A stretch of DNA of 42,686 nt from DAOUTY01 sp964453665 (GCA_964453665.1 CAYVQT010000028.1:1-42686), one strand, 5' to 3'. Counted from the first letter of the stretch, positions 33,142 to 41,886 are shown. Notes: generated by a model from the letters alone, not told the origin. Numbers and translations: made by a program.

Positions 33142-34154
33142 TAAAGGAAGCACTGGCCAAAATCGTCTGCGACGACAACCTCACCATGGACGAAGCCAGG
33201 GAGGTAATGAGAGAGATCATGCAAGGTCAAGCCACTCAGGCACAGATAGGCGCCTTTCTCACCGCCCTGAGGATGAAAGGGGAGACCGCCGACGAGATAG
33301 CCGGTTGCGCCCAGGCAATGAGGGAAAGCGCTATCGCGGTAAAGCCAGAGCGAGATGTTCTGGTAGATACCTGCGGCACCGGTGGCGACAGTAGAGGCAC
33401 TTTTAATATCTCCACCACTGTGGCTTTCGTGGCCGCAGGAGCCGGCCTCGCCGTAGCCAAACACGGGAATCGCTCGGTCTCCAGCCGCTGTGGCAGCGCT
33501 GATCTATTGCAGGCGCTCGGCGTTAACCTGGAGATCAGTGCGGAACAGATCGCTCGCTGCATCGACGAGGTAGGTATCGGTTTCCTGTTCGCGCCGAAGC
33601 TACACCCGGCGATGAAACACGCCCTCGGTCCCCGTCAGGAGATCGGCCTGCGCACTATCTTCAACATTCTGGGCCCACTCAGCAACCCTGCTCAGGCGAA
33701 AAGGCAGCTCCTGGGTGTCTATGACAGCAGTCTCACCGAGTTGATGGCTGAGGTGCTTCGCGCCCTGGATGCCGAGCATGCCCTCGTCGTTCACGGCGCT
33801 GACGGACTCGATGAATTATCAGTCACCGGGACAAATAAGGTCTCACGAGTTTATAATGGTCAAATCGAAACCTACTACCTTGACCCGGCGGAGTTGGGGT
33901 TGCCAAGAGCCAGTCTCGGCGATCTCGCCGGCGGTACTGCCGAGGACAACTCTGAAATAACACGGGCTCTGCTCAAAGGCAAGCAGGGACCGAAGAGGGA
34001 CGTCGTGCTGCTCAACGCCGCTGCCGTACTTGTGGCCGGGAGTAAAACGACCGACCTCAACGAAGGACTGGCGGTGGCAGCAGAAGCCATCGACAGCGGG
34101 AATGCCATGAGTAAGTTGGAGCAGCTTATCGAATTCAGCCATAGTTTCAGCTAG
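33138..34154 (+). CDS. trpD: Anthranilate phosphoribosyltransferase
   Basis: Joins anthranilate to PRPP, step two of tryptophan synthesis. The 338-residue product has the PRPP-binding DTCGTGGDSRGTFNIST, KHGNRSVSSRCGSADLLQALG (anthranilate pocket), FLFAPKLHPAMKHA, RTIFNILGPLSNPA and HGADGLDELS motifs. No amidotransferase domain is fused to it. Its ATG overlaps the trpE TGA (ATGA at 33138-33141). Confidence 0.97.
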   Translation: MIKEALAKIVCDDNLTMDEAREVMREIMQGQATQAQIGAFLTALRMKGETADEIAGCAQAMRESAIAVKPERDVLVDTCGTGGDSRGTFNISTTVAFVAAGAGLAVAKHGNRSVSSRCGSADLLQALGVNLEISAEQIARCIDEVGIGFLFAPKLHPAMKHALGPRQEIGLRTIFNILGPLSNPAQAKRQLLGVYDSSLTELMAEVLRALDAEHALVVHGADGLDELSVTGTNKVSRVYNGQIETYYLDPAELGLPRASLGDLAGGTAEDNSEITRALLKGKQGPKRDVVLLNAAAVLVAGSKTTDLNEGLAVAAEAIDSGNAMSKLEQLIEFSHSFS

Positions 34155-34190
34155 CAAACGCCGCTCAGCGAGAAGCACGGAGATATTCGT

Positions 34191-34667
34191 ATGTACGGAT
34201 TGTTAATATACAGTGCCTTACCGGTTGCTCTCATCCTGCTCGTTGTCTTCGCTATCCAGGGATACAAAGGGGGAATTATGAATGTTCTCAGGGTATTCTA
34301 TGTTTTAGCGATAATGTCATTCCTGATAATGCTTGTCGTCTTCGGTATTTCCGCTTTCTATGAAACGCCAGAGCCCAGTCAGCTGGGCTCCTATACGCTA
34401 GAGGCTGAGGAGTATTACAGGAATGTGTTCTGTATAGCCTATCCCTGCGGTTTGCTGTTTGTCTTACTGGGCCTTCTCTTGAGGCCCAGGCTGGACATCT
34501 TCAGGGTAGGGCTGATTATGGGTGGTATTGGAACCATTATCTATGCCATAGCACAGCCCCATATGGCCGGTGAAATCAGGTTTACTGGAGTTGCCTGTGG
34601 CTTAATCGTTTTACTTCTTGTGGGATACAAAACGCTGCTAAATAGTAAGCCAGCCACAGAGGAATAA
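34191..34667 (+). CDS. Unrecognised membrane protein inside the trp operon
   Basis: Not recognised. The 158-residue product has four hydrophobic helices (about residues 5-22, 32-54, 82-100 and 106-150, the last possibly two). A short extracytoplasmic loop (YETPEPSQLGSYTLEAEEYYRN) lies between the second and third, and the tail is charged and cytoplasmic. It begins 36 bases after trpD and ends 2 bases before trpC, so it is co-transcribed and probably under T-box control. A role in tryptophan or aromatic compound transport is possible from position alone and is only a guess. Confidence 0.75.
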   Translation: MYGLLIYSALPVALILLVVFAIQGYKGGIMNVLRVFYVLAIMSFLIMLVVFGISAFYETPEPSQLGSYTLEAEEYYRNVFCIAYPCGLLFVLLGLLLRPRLDIFRVGLIMGGIGTIIYAIAQPHMAGEIRFTGVACGLIVLLLVGYKTLLNSKPATEE

Positions 34668-34669
34668 AT

Positions 34670-35461
34670 ATGATCCTGGACCAGATTGTAGAGTCAACCG
34701 GGAAATCGCTGGCGCAACACAAGTCACACACATCTCTAGCCAGCCTGAAAAGAGATATACGTTATCAAGACCCGCCGCGTGACTTCGCCAGCGCTTTGAA
34801 CGGGAAGCATATCAGCCTGATCGCCGAGATAAAAAGGGCGTCGCCATCAAAGGGCGTCCTCTGCCCTGATATGGCCGTATCTTCATTGGCGCGCATATAC
34901 GGTCAAAGCGGCGCCGCCGCCATATCGGTGCTGACAGAGCCTGAATATTTCCGGGGGAGCTTCGCCGATCTCGAAGCAGCGCGCCTAGAGGCGAACCTGC
35001 CTGTGCTGTGCAAGGACTTCATTATCGACCGCTATCAAATATACAGGGCCCGCGCTCACGGCTCGGACGCCGTGCTGCTTATTGCTGCCATCCTCACCGA
35101 ACCCGAGTTGAGAATTCTGCTGGAAACCGCCCATTCACTGAATATGACAGCGATTGTCGAGGTGCACAACCAGGATGAACTGGCAAAGGCCCTGAAATTA
35201 TCCCCCGGAATCATCGGCATAAACAACCGGAATCTCGCCGATTTCAGCGTTGATCTGAAGACAACGCTTGGCCTCCGCCCGCTGATACCTTCAGATATCG
35301 TGGTAGTAAGCGAGAGCGGCATACATACCCGTGATGACGTGCTCGCCCTTAAAAAGGCAGGTGTCGATGCTATTCTGGTTGGAGAGTCCCTGGTCACAAG
35401 CCCCGACCCGGCAGCCAAGATCGCCGAGCTTCTGGGACACGACGATAATGGCAAGGTATAA
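34670..35461 (+). CDS. trpC: Indole-3-glycerol phosphate synthase
   Basis: Closes the indole ring from CdRP. The 263-residue TIM barrel has the family motifs LIAEIKRASPSKG, ISVLTEPEYFRGS, LCKDFIIDRYQIYRARAHGS, IGINNRNLADF and VVSESGIHTRDDV, with DAILVGESLV at the phosphate site. It starts 2 bases after the unknown membrane gene and is followed 5 bases later by trpF. Confidence 0.97.
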   Translation: MILDQIVESTGKSLAQHKSHTSLASLKRDIRYQDPPRDFASALNGKHISLIAEIKRASPSKGVLCPDMAVSSLARIYGQSGAAAISVLTEPEYFRGSFADLEAARLEANLPVLCKDFIIDRYQIYRARAHGSDAVLLIAAILTEPELRILLETAHSLNMTAIVEVHNQDELAKALKLSPGIIGINNRNLADFSVDLKTTLGLRPLIPSDIVVVSESGIHTRDDVLALKKAGVDAILVGESLVTSPDPAAKIAELLGHDDNGKV

Positions 35462-35466
35462 ATGCA

Positions 35467-36075
35467 ATGACAAAGGTGAAAATCTGCGGTATAACTAATC
35501 TGGAAGACGCTCTGGCGGCGATAGAATTTGGCGCTGACGCTCTGGGGTTTGTTGTTGCGCCAAGCCCGCGACAGATAACAACCTCAATGGCCAGAGATAT
35601 TGTAAGCCAGCTTCCACCGTTTATCTGTAAGGTGGGAGTCTTCCTGAACAGTGAACTCAGTCAGGTGCAGGAAACAATGTCACTATGCAATCTGGACATG
35701 GCCCAACTGCACGGCGACGAAAGCCCTGAATTTTGCGCTGTTCTTTTCCCCAAAGCGGTAAAGGTGTTCACTGCCGATAGCCTGCCGGACGGTCGAGAGC
35801 TGGCACGTTACCGGGTTGCCGCATATATGCTCGACAGAGATAAAGGGGCGATAGCGGATGATTCGGCGCAAAGCCGGATATGGAAGCTCGCCTTCGACAT
35901 CAGAGATTACGGGCCGGTAATACTGGCGGGAGGGCTGACCCCTGAAAATGTAAGGCAGGCAATCGAGATAGCCCGCCCCTATGCCGTAGATGCCTCCAGC
36001 GGGGTTGAGCTAGAGCCAGGGAAGAAAGACCATGAAAAGATTCGCGATTTCATTGCGGCGGCAAAGAATGGGTAA
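35467..36075 (+). CDS. trpF: Phosphoribosylanthranilate isomerase
   Basis: Amadori isomerase of tryptophan synthesis. The 202-residue TIM barrel begins TKVKICGITNLEDALAA and has LGFVVAPSPRQ, VGVFLNSE, QLHGDESPEFC, VILAGGLTPENV and AVDASSGVE, the usual set. It is the last trp gene before the REP cluster and transposase remnant that separate it from trpB. Confidence 0.96.
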   Translation: MTKVKICGITNLEDALAAIEFGADALGFVVAPSPRQITTSMARDIVSQLPPFICKVGVFLNSELSQVQETMSLCNLDMAQLHGDESPEFCAVLFPKAVKVFTADSLPDGRELARYRVAAYMLDRDKGAIADDSAQSRIWKLAFDIRDYGPVILAGGLTPENVRQAIEIARPYAVDASSGVELEPGKKDHEKIRDFIAAAKNG

Positions 36076-36093
36076 ATTCACCCATTATCGATT

Positions 36094-36197
36094 GGGGCAA
36101 TCACATAGGATTGCCCCTACAATGCCCGATATTTCAAACGTAGGGGCAGATCAATGTGTCTGCCCCGATAACGGGCAATCATATGGGATCGCCCCTA
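36094..36197. repeat. Cluster of three REP-like hairpins (second family)
   Basis: Three related elements: 36094-36120 (GGGGCAAT...ATTGCCCCTAC), 36140-36166 (inverted: GTAGGGGCAGA...TCTGCCCC) and 36173-36197 (GGGCAATC...GATCGCCCCTAC, less perfect). On matching strands all share a GTAGGGGC head and CACAT- or CATAT-type loop. The sequence differs from REPs 1-3, but the GTAG head is common to both sets. They lie between trpF and a transposase fragment. Confidence 0.85.
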
Positions 36198-36460
36198 CAC
36201 TGGGAAGAATCGTGCAGTGGTTTAAAACAATGACCACCAACGAGTATATCAAGGCTGTCAGAACCAGCAATAATAAACCATTCCCTGTAAAATTATGGCA
36301 ACGCAACTATTACGAGCATGTCCTTCGTAACGAGACCGATCTCAACAGCACACGGCAATATATCATCGATAACCCCGCTAAATGGGAAGAGGATAAGGAT
36401 AATCCTAAAAATTTCGCCAGAAAAACGAAAGAGTGTATAGGAAATGAAACTGCCAGATGA
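36198..36460 (+). pseudogene. Remnant of a REP-associated transposase (C-terminal part)
   Basis: Only the end of a RAYT-family transposase remains: GRIVQWFKTMTTNEYIKAV, then LWQRNYYEHVLRNETDL and RQYIIDNPAKWEEDKDNP, which is the family C-terminal signature with its catalytic-tyrosine region. The N-terminal half with the HUH motif is missing and is replaced by the REP hairpins directly in front. A TGA at 36458-36460 overlaps the start of trpB. The fragment is of a different RAYT subtype from the one at 21216. Confidence 0.85.
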
Positions 36461-37634
36461 ACAGGGCCACTATGGGCCTTATGGTGGCAAATTCGTGCCC
36501 GAGACACTAATGCCTGCCCTGAGTGAACTCGAGTCGACCTACAGCCAGGCCTGCGCCGACCCGAAATTCTGGGAGCAGTTCAACACCCTGTGCCGCGATT
36601 ACGTCGGCCGTCCCACACCCCTCTACCATGCCCAAAAACTAACCGAGAAGCTCGGGGGAGCACAAATCCTGCTAAAGCGCGAGGACCTGGCCCACACCGG
36701 CGCTCACAAGATCAACAATACCCTGGGCCAGGGATTGCTGGCCCTTCGAATGAACAAGCAACGGGTGATAGCGGAGACCGGTGCCGGGCAGCACGGCGTG
36801 GCGGTAGCCACCGTATGCGCCATGTTGGGGCTGGAATGCGTCGTCTACATGGGGAAGGAGGACGTTCAGAGACAGTCTCTGAATGTCTTCAGGATGAAAC
36901 TGCTCGGCGCTGAAGTACGCCCGGTTTCCTCCGGGAGCCGTACCCTTAAGGACGCTATAAATGAAGCCATACGTGACTGGGTGACCAATGTTCATAACAC
37001 CCACTACCTGCTCGGCTCTGTCGTTGGGCCGCACCCCTATCCTATGATAGTGCGCGATTTCCAGTCTATAATCGGGCGAGAGACTAGAGAACAGCTTACG
37101 ACAGCCTACGGAAGACTTCCCGACCACATAGTTGCCTGTGTGGGAGGGGGAAGCAACGCCATCGGCATCTTCCACACTTTCGTCAGTGAGCCAGGCGTTA
37201 AGCTCGTCGGTGTGGAGGCAGCGGGGCTCGGGCTGGATAAAGGGAACCATGCCGCTCCCCTGGTAGCCGGCTGTCCGGGTGTGCTCCACGGTGCCAAATC
37301 GTATTTGCTGCAGGACGCACACGGGCAGGTTAGGGATACCCGCAGTATAGCTCCCGGGCTTGATTATCCCGGAACCGGCCCTGAGCACAGCTACTACAAG
37401 GACACGGGCCGGATAAGCTATGTTGCAGTCACCGACGACCAGGCGCTGGAGGGATTCCAGCTACTCGCGACTACCGAGGGTATAATTCCTGCACTCGAAC
37501 CATCACACGCAATATATCACGCCGCCCAAATAGCACCCGATATGGGCAAGGAAAAGCTTCTGGTGGTCAATCTCTCCGGCCGGGGCGACAAAGATATCGA
37601 CATCGTAGCAGAAGCGTTGAAAATGAGCCTATGA
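36444..37634 (+). CDS. trpB: Tryptophan synthase beta subunit (TrpB1)
   Basis: PLP enzyme that joins indole with serine. The 396-residue product has GPYGGKFVPETLMPAL, the PLP lysine at 89 in HTGAHKINN, AETGAGQHGVAVATVCA, YMGKEDVQRQ, GSVVGPHPYPMIVRDFQ, the phosphate-binding CVGGGSNAIG and the C-terminal NLSGRGDKDI. This is the TrpA-coupled class: its stop overlaps the trpA start in ATGA. The start lies inside the end of the transposase remnant, with a weak AGGA just upstream, so the insertion may have changed the original translation signals. Confidence 0.97.
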   Translation: MKLPDEQGHYGPYGGKFVPETLMPALSELESTYSQACADPKFWEQFNTLCRDYVGRPTPLYHAQKLTEKLGGAQILLKREDLAHTGAHKINNTLGQGLLALRMNKQRVIAETGAGQHGVAVATVCAMLGLECVVYMGKEDVQRQSLNVFRMKLLGAEVRPVSSGSRTLKDAINEAIRDWVTNVHNTHYLLGSVVGPHPYPMIVRDFQSIIGRETREQLTTAYGRLPDHIVACVGGGSNAIGIFHTFVSEPGVKLVGVEAAGLGLDKGNHAAPLVAGCPGVLHGAKSYLLQDAHGQVRDTRSIAPGLDYPGTGPEHSYYKDTGRISYVAVTDDQALEGFQLLATTEGIIPALEPSHAIYHAAQIAPDMGKEKLLVVNLSGRGDKDIDIVAEALKMSL

Positions 37635-38431
37635 CAGAAATACAGGATATCTTCATAAATAAAGGATATAAGGCACTGATTACCTACCTCACCGTGGGCT
37701 ATCCCAACGTGGAGACTACGCTGGAGACGGTTCCCCTGATGGCATCCTCGGGATGCGACCTCGTAGAGTTGGGGATACCCTTTTCAGACCCTTTGGCGGA
37801 TGGGACCACGATTCAGAGAGCCAGTCACCAGGCGCTGAAACAGGGAACAACCCCGGAACTCTGCCTCGATGTTGCCAACAAGCTGAGGGCAAAGGTCAAA
37901 ATACCCCTCGTATTTATGACGTACTTCAATCCGGTGCTTAGATATGGGCTGGACGCTTTCTGCCGCGACTGCGCCCGAGCGGAAATCAGCGGGCTGATCG
38001 TTCCCGACCTGCCGCCTGAGGAGGCAACGGAACTCGAGGGAATCTCTAAGAGCCACAACCTTGACCTCATATACCTGCTTGCTCCTACAAGTACAGACGA
38101 ACGTATTGACATGGTGGCAGCGAGGGCAAGAGGTTTTATCTACCTCGTCTCACTGACTGGAGTTACAGGGGCCCGAGACAGCCTACCGCCAGAATTAGAG
38201 AACTTCGTACTGAGGGTAAGGCAGAGGACCCGCAAGCCACTCTGCGTAGGCTTCGGGATATCAACTCCGGACGAGGCACGACGCGTGGCAAAGGTGGCTG
38301 ACGGAGTTATCGTGGGCAGCCGTCTCATACAATTGCTTGAAGAAAAGGACCCGATGCCCAAGATGCGCTCTCTTATTAAAAATTTGAAGGATGCTCTTTC
38401 TAACCGAGTAGAAGAATCAACTGGAAGTTAA
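37631..38431 (+). CDS. trpA: Tryptophan synthase alpha subunit
   Basis: Cleaves indole-3-glycerol phosphate and passes indole to TrpB. The 266-residue TIM barrel has the signature VELGIPFSDPLADGTTIQRAS with the catalytic glutamate, MTYFNPVLRYG, GLIVPDLPPEEA, YLLAPTSTDERI, FIYLVSLTGVTGAR (loop 6) and VGFGISTPDEA. Overlaps trpB by 4 bases. Confidence 0.97.
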   Translation: MTEIQDIFINKGYKALITYLTVGYPNVETTLETVPLMASSGCDLVELGIPFSDPLADGTTIQRASHQALKQGTTPELCLDVANKLRAKVKIPLVFMTYFNPVLRYGLDAFCRDCARAEISGLIVPDLPPEEATELEGISKSHNLDLIYLLAPTSTDERIDMVAARARGFIYLVSLTGVTGARDSLPPELENFVLRVRQRTRKPLCVGFGISTPDEARRVAKVADGVIVGSRLIQLLEEKDPMPKMRSLIKNLKDALSNRVEESTGS

Positions 38432-38506
38432 ATCGGGGGAAGGAGGTTTTTATGTAACGGGCCGCCCAATCGAACGCTGCAAGTCCATAAAATGAAAGGA
38501 GAAGAA

Positions 38507-39862
38507 ATGGACACAAAGATTATGTTGACTGAAAAAGAGATACCCACCTCGTGGTACAACATCCAGGCCGACCTGCCGGAGCCGCTGCCACCCCTACGCC
38601 ACCCTGGCACCAAGGAGCCAACGCGGCTGCCGCCTCCTCTGTTCGCTGATGAACTCAACACTCAGGAATTCAGCACGGAGCGATATATCGATATTCCTGA
38701 CGAAGTGCGTGAGATCTACAAATTATGGAGACCCACCCCTCTCTTCAGAGCCTTTCGTCTGGAGAAAGCGCTCGATACTCCTGCCAACATCTACTATAAA
38801 TACGAAGGCGTTAGCCCCGCCGGCAGCCACAAGCTTAACACAGCTACAGCTCAGGCATACTACAACAAAAAGGAAGGGATCAAGCGCCTGACCACAGAGA
38901 CCGGCGCCGGTCAGTGGGGGAGTGCCCTGTCCATGGGCTGCCAGTTTTTTGGGCTGGAGCTAAAGGTCTATATGGTCAAAATCAGCTACCAGCAGAAGCC
39001 CTACCGCCGCGTTATGATGGAGACCTGGGGAGCCAATTGCGTGGCCAGCCCGAGCGAGGACACCGAGATAGGGCGTAAAATCCTGGCAGAAGACCCGAAT
39101 TCCACCGGCAGCCTCGGTATCGCCATCAGCGAGGCGGTAGAGGACGCCTTCTCACGTGACGACAGCCATTACTCCCTCGGGAGCGTGCTAAATCACGTGC
39201 TGCTTCACCAGACTGTCATCGGGCAGGAGGCTATGAAGCAGCTGGAGAAGGCCGATGCCTACCCGGACATCATCATTGGCTGTATCGGCGGTGGCTCGAA
39301 CTTCGCCGGCGTATACCTGCCATTTGTCAGGGACAAGATCACAGGGAAGAAGCCAGACCTGCGGGTCATCAACGTCGAGCCCGAGGCCTGCCCCACCGTC
39401 ACCAAGGGTCCCTACGCCTGGGACTACGGCGACGTAGCGGGCATGGCGCCGATTGCTCTGATGTACACCCTGGGGCATTCCTTCGTGCCGCCCCCGGTCC
39501 ACGCCGGTGGCCTCCGCTACCACGGCATGGCGCCCATAATCTGCCATCTGGCTAAACTGGGATTCGTCGAGGCCCGTGCCGAGTACCAGATTCCCACCTT
39601 CAAGGCCGCAGTTCAGTTCGCCCGAACAGAGGGAATTATTCCTGCTCCGGAGCCTGCACACGCCATCAAAGTGGTCATCGATGAGGCTCTCAAGTGCAAG
39701 GAGTCGGGCGAGAAAAAGAACATACTGCTTGCCCTTAGCGGGCACGGACACTTCGACCTCGGCGCCTATGATAAATACCTGTCTGGCGAGCTTGAGGACT
39801 ACGAGTACCCCAAAGAAAAGGTAGAGGAAGCACTCAAGCAATTGCCCCATGTGCCGGCTTAG
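38507..39862 (+). CDS. Tryptophan synthase beta-like protein TrpB2
   Basis: PLP protein of the TrpB2 class, which makes tryptophan from indole and serine without a bound TrpA. The 451-residue product is longer than TrpB1 and has the TrpB2 N-terminus (PTSWYNIQADLP), WRPTPLFRAFRLE, the PLP lysine in SPAGSHKLNTA, TGAGQWGSALSMG, and IGCIGGGSNFAG. It then has GHSFVPPPVHAGGLRYHGMAP, a TrpB2 hallmark, and LALSGHGHFDL. The ATG at 38507 has AGGAG 5 bases upstream, better than the in-frame ATG at 38492. Its ~75-base gap to trpA holds no clear promoter, so it is probably part of the operon, serving as an indole-salvaging or accessory enzyme (inference). Confidence 0.95.
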   Translation: MDTKIMLTEKEIPTSWYNIQADLPEPLPPLRHPGTKEPTRLPPPLFADELNTQEFSTERYIDIPDEVREIYKLWRPTPLFRAFRLEKALDTPANIYYKYEGVSPAGSHKLNTATAQAYYNKKEGIKRLTTETGAGQWGSALSMGCQFFGLELKVYMVKISYQQKPYRRVMMETWGANCVASPSEDTEIGRKILAEDPNSTGSLGIAISEAVEDAFSRDDSHYSLGSVLNHVLLHQTVIGQEAMKQLEKADAYPDIIIGCIGGGSNFAGVYLPFVRDKITGKKPDLRVINVEPEACPTVTKGPYAWDYGDVAGMAPIALMYTLGHSFVPPPVHAGGLRYHGMAPIICHLAKLGFVEARAEYQIPTFKAAVQFARTEGIIPAPEPAHAIKVVIDEALKCKESGEKKNILLALSGHGHFDLGAYDKYLSGELEDYEYPKEKVEEALKQLPHVPA

Positions 39863-39903
39863 GTGCTCTGCCCACTAAACCCGAATTGAATGAAGATGGA
39901 GAT

Positions 39904-39950
39904 GCGAGGTAAGCCCCGGTTGCCAATACGGTGCCGAGGGCTTACCTCGC
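39904..39950. terminator. Hairpin after the trp operon
   Basis: Perfect 13-bp arms GCGAGGTAAGCCC (39904-39916) and its complement (39938-39950) with a 21-base loop. It lies 42 bases after trpB2. There is no T-tract, so it may be a transcript-stabilising or Rho-linked end rather than a classical terminator. Confidence 0.5.
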
Positions 39951-40069
39951 GTTATCTCGGGGAGAGGCTCCCGACGACAGCGTCACAGCCTGCGCCATTG
40001 CGCTCAAACGGCAAAGGATGATAATATAAACCCTGGTTTAAAGCGACAGCGTTTAAGGATGAAAACAAG

Positions 40070-41044
40070 ATGGAATTAGTTGAAAAGATGCTGGGGGGAG
40101 ACGAACGCTCCCTTTCGCGCCTGATCACCCTGGTGGAAAGGGATTCCCGAGAAGTCGCTCGGATAATGAGAGACATCTGCGCCCACACAGGCAGGGCATA
40201 CTACCTTGGCGTTACCGGCCCCCCTGGCAGCGGCAAGAGTACACTGGTTGACAGGCTGACCGCCATAGCCAGAGGCAGGGGGTTGTCAGTTGGCATTATA
40301 GCCGTCGATCCCACCAGTCCCTTCACCGGAGGGGCAGTGCTTGGCGACCGCATTCGGATGCAACAGCACTATCTAGACAGCGGGGTTTTCATTCGCAGCA
40401 TGGCGACCCGGGGCAGTCTCGGGGGCTTACCCCGTGCGGCGCGAAGGGTCGCAAAACTCCTTGATGCATTCGGCAAGGACATCGTTATATTGGAGACTGT
40501 GGGAGTGGGGCAGACGGAGCTGGATATTGTGGAAGCCGCTGACACAACAATGGTAGTCCTGTACCCCGGAGGAGGCGATGCGATACAGACCATGAAGGCT
40601 GGCCTGATGGAGATCGCCGATATATTCGTGGTCAACAAGGCCGACCGTTCTGGAGCAGACCAGGTGGTCACCGAGATCGAGGCAATGCTATCGCTGACCC
40701 CGAAGGGCTCCTACTGGCAGGTACCCGTCTTGACCACGCAGGCGATAAACAACGTAGGCATCGATGAGCTTTACCAGGAGATCGAAAGGCATCGTAACGC
40801 TCTTGAGTCTTCGGGACAACTATCACTTCATCGCCAAGAGCAATTAAAAAAGGAACTCGTTAAGGCGATTGAGCAGGGGGTAAGTGAACAGCTTTCACGG
40901 CTTATGGAAAAAGACCGGAATCTGGTTGTGCTCTCGGAAAAAGTAGGAAGAGGCGAGATCGATCCCTATGCCACAGCCAGGGAGATACTGGGCAACCAGG
41001 ACATGTTAAAGGGCTGGCTGTTAAAGCTTGAAAAGGAAGGGTAG
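40070..41044 (+). CDS. MeaB/ArgK-type G3E GTPase (methylmalonyl-CoA mutase chaperone family)
   Basis: GTPase that protects and loads B12-dependent acyl-CoA mutases with cofactor. The 324-residue product has Walker A GVTGPPGSGKSTLVD, AVDPTSPFTGGAVLGDRIRM, the family-specific FIRSMATRGSLGG, ILETVGVGQTELDIV (switch II region), VVLYPGGGDAIQTMKAG and the NKAD guanine-specificity motif, then a helical dimerisation tail. No mutase gene is adjacent, so its partner is not identified. AAGGA lies about 10 bases before the ATG. Confidence 0.93.
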   Translation: MELVEKMLGGDERSLSRLITLVERDSREVARIMRDICAHTGRAYYLGVTGPPGSGKSTLVDRLTAIARGRGLSVGIIAVDPTSPFTGGAVLGDRIRMQQHYLDSGVFIRSMATRGSLGGLPRAARRVAKLLDAFGKDIVILETVGVGQTELDIVEAADTTMVVLYPGGGDAIQTMKAGLMEIADIFVVNKADRSGADQVVTEIEAMLSLTPKGSYWQVPVLTTQAINNVGIDELYQEIERHRNALESSGQLSLHRQEQLKKELVKAIEQGVSEQLSRLMEKDRNLVVLSEKVGRGEIDPYATAREILGNQDMLKGWLLKLEKEG

Positions 41045-41119
41045 CGGGAAAGATACGAAGCGATATGACATAGAAGACCAAAGACTGCCCGTCTTAATGT
41101 GCCAACACAGACATTGCAT

Positions 41120-41779
41120 TTATAGCCAGGTAACGGTATCGCATTCCGCACACTTGCTGCCCTGAATTATCAGCAGCCCCCCCACTTCATTGACATAGGC
41201 CACGTAGTTATACTTACCCGAACCTATCTCGATACCTGGCGGGGTGTCAACCCCGGCCTTCACCAATCTAATAAACTCCTCGGCCAGTCGCTTGATATCA
41301 GTAACCGGTGTTTCCCAGTGTATTGAAAAGGGCAAGAAGATGGTCCTGCCATCCGTAGACTGATACACAGTCGTTCCTATCACCTGCTCATTCTCAGTCA
41401 GAAACTGCCAGGCCAACTCCTGCAGAACTTCGTCGGGAATCATCTCGACATATCCTGCCTGAGTAGGCCCGCAGGTAGGCGTTGGCACCGGCGCAGCCGT
41501 TGGTGTCAAAATCGGCGCAGGAGTCAACACAGGCGCTGGCGTAGGCTCAGCCGCCGGTATATTCGAATCAAGAGGATTAGGGTCCTGTGGGTCCCAGTAT
41601 CCGTCGCCATCCGTATCCACGCTGGAGGGGTCTGTTCCCGCGCTCTGTTCCCGAAAATCCGTCCAGCCATCGCCATCCGAGTCCAGGTCTGCCTGTTCCC
41701 CTTCGCCTCCGCAAGCCGCACCCCCAATAATCAGCACAAATATCAGCATCAATACCAATAATAATGTTCTAGTTTTCAT
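41120..41779 (-). CDS. Lipoprotein with Asp-rich calcium-binding-type repeats
   Basis: Function unknown. The 219-residue product has a lipoprotein signal (LLLVLMLIFVLIIGGAAC) and two thrombospondin type 3-like repeats (DSDGDGWTDFREQSAGTDP and DTDGDGYWDPQDPNPLD) that typically bind Ca2+. A Pro/Thr/Ala linker (about residues 70-105) follows, then a globular alpha/beta domain (PDEVLQELAWQFLTENEQVIGTTVYQS) with a late CAEC pair. It is probably surface-attached. The ATG at 41779 is preferred over the in-frame ATG at 41809. It converges on the MeaB gene with about 75 bases between. Confidence 0.75.
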   Translation of the reverse strand: MKTRTLLLVLMLIFVLIIGGAACGGEGEQADLDSDGDGWTDFREQSAGTDPSSVDTDGDGYWDPQDPNPLDSNIPAAEPTPAPVLTPAPILTPTAAPVPTPTCGPTQAGYVEMIPDEVLQELAWQFLTENEQVIGTTVYQSTDGRTIFLPFSIHWETPVTDIKRLAEEFIRLVKAGVDTPPGIEIGSGKYNYVAYVNEVGGLLIIQGSKCAECDTVTWL

Positions 41780-41886
41780 AGTCCTGCTCCATCCAGGCAC
41801 CGCCTGCAAAACAATGCCTTGCTACAGATTTTATACGGTAGTATACACATCACGGCAGAATACCGCAATCAACCTGCTATACAGAC

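Noticed and set aside
36672..37388. 238-codon minus-strand frame opposite trpB
   Set aside because: Antisense shadow of a well-supported gene; no ribosome-binding site or motif.
39188..39850. 220-codon minus-strand frame opposite trpB2
   Set aside because: Shadow of trpB2; low-complexity Gly/Val/Asp-rich composition reflects the complement of trpB2 codons.
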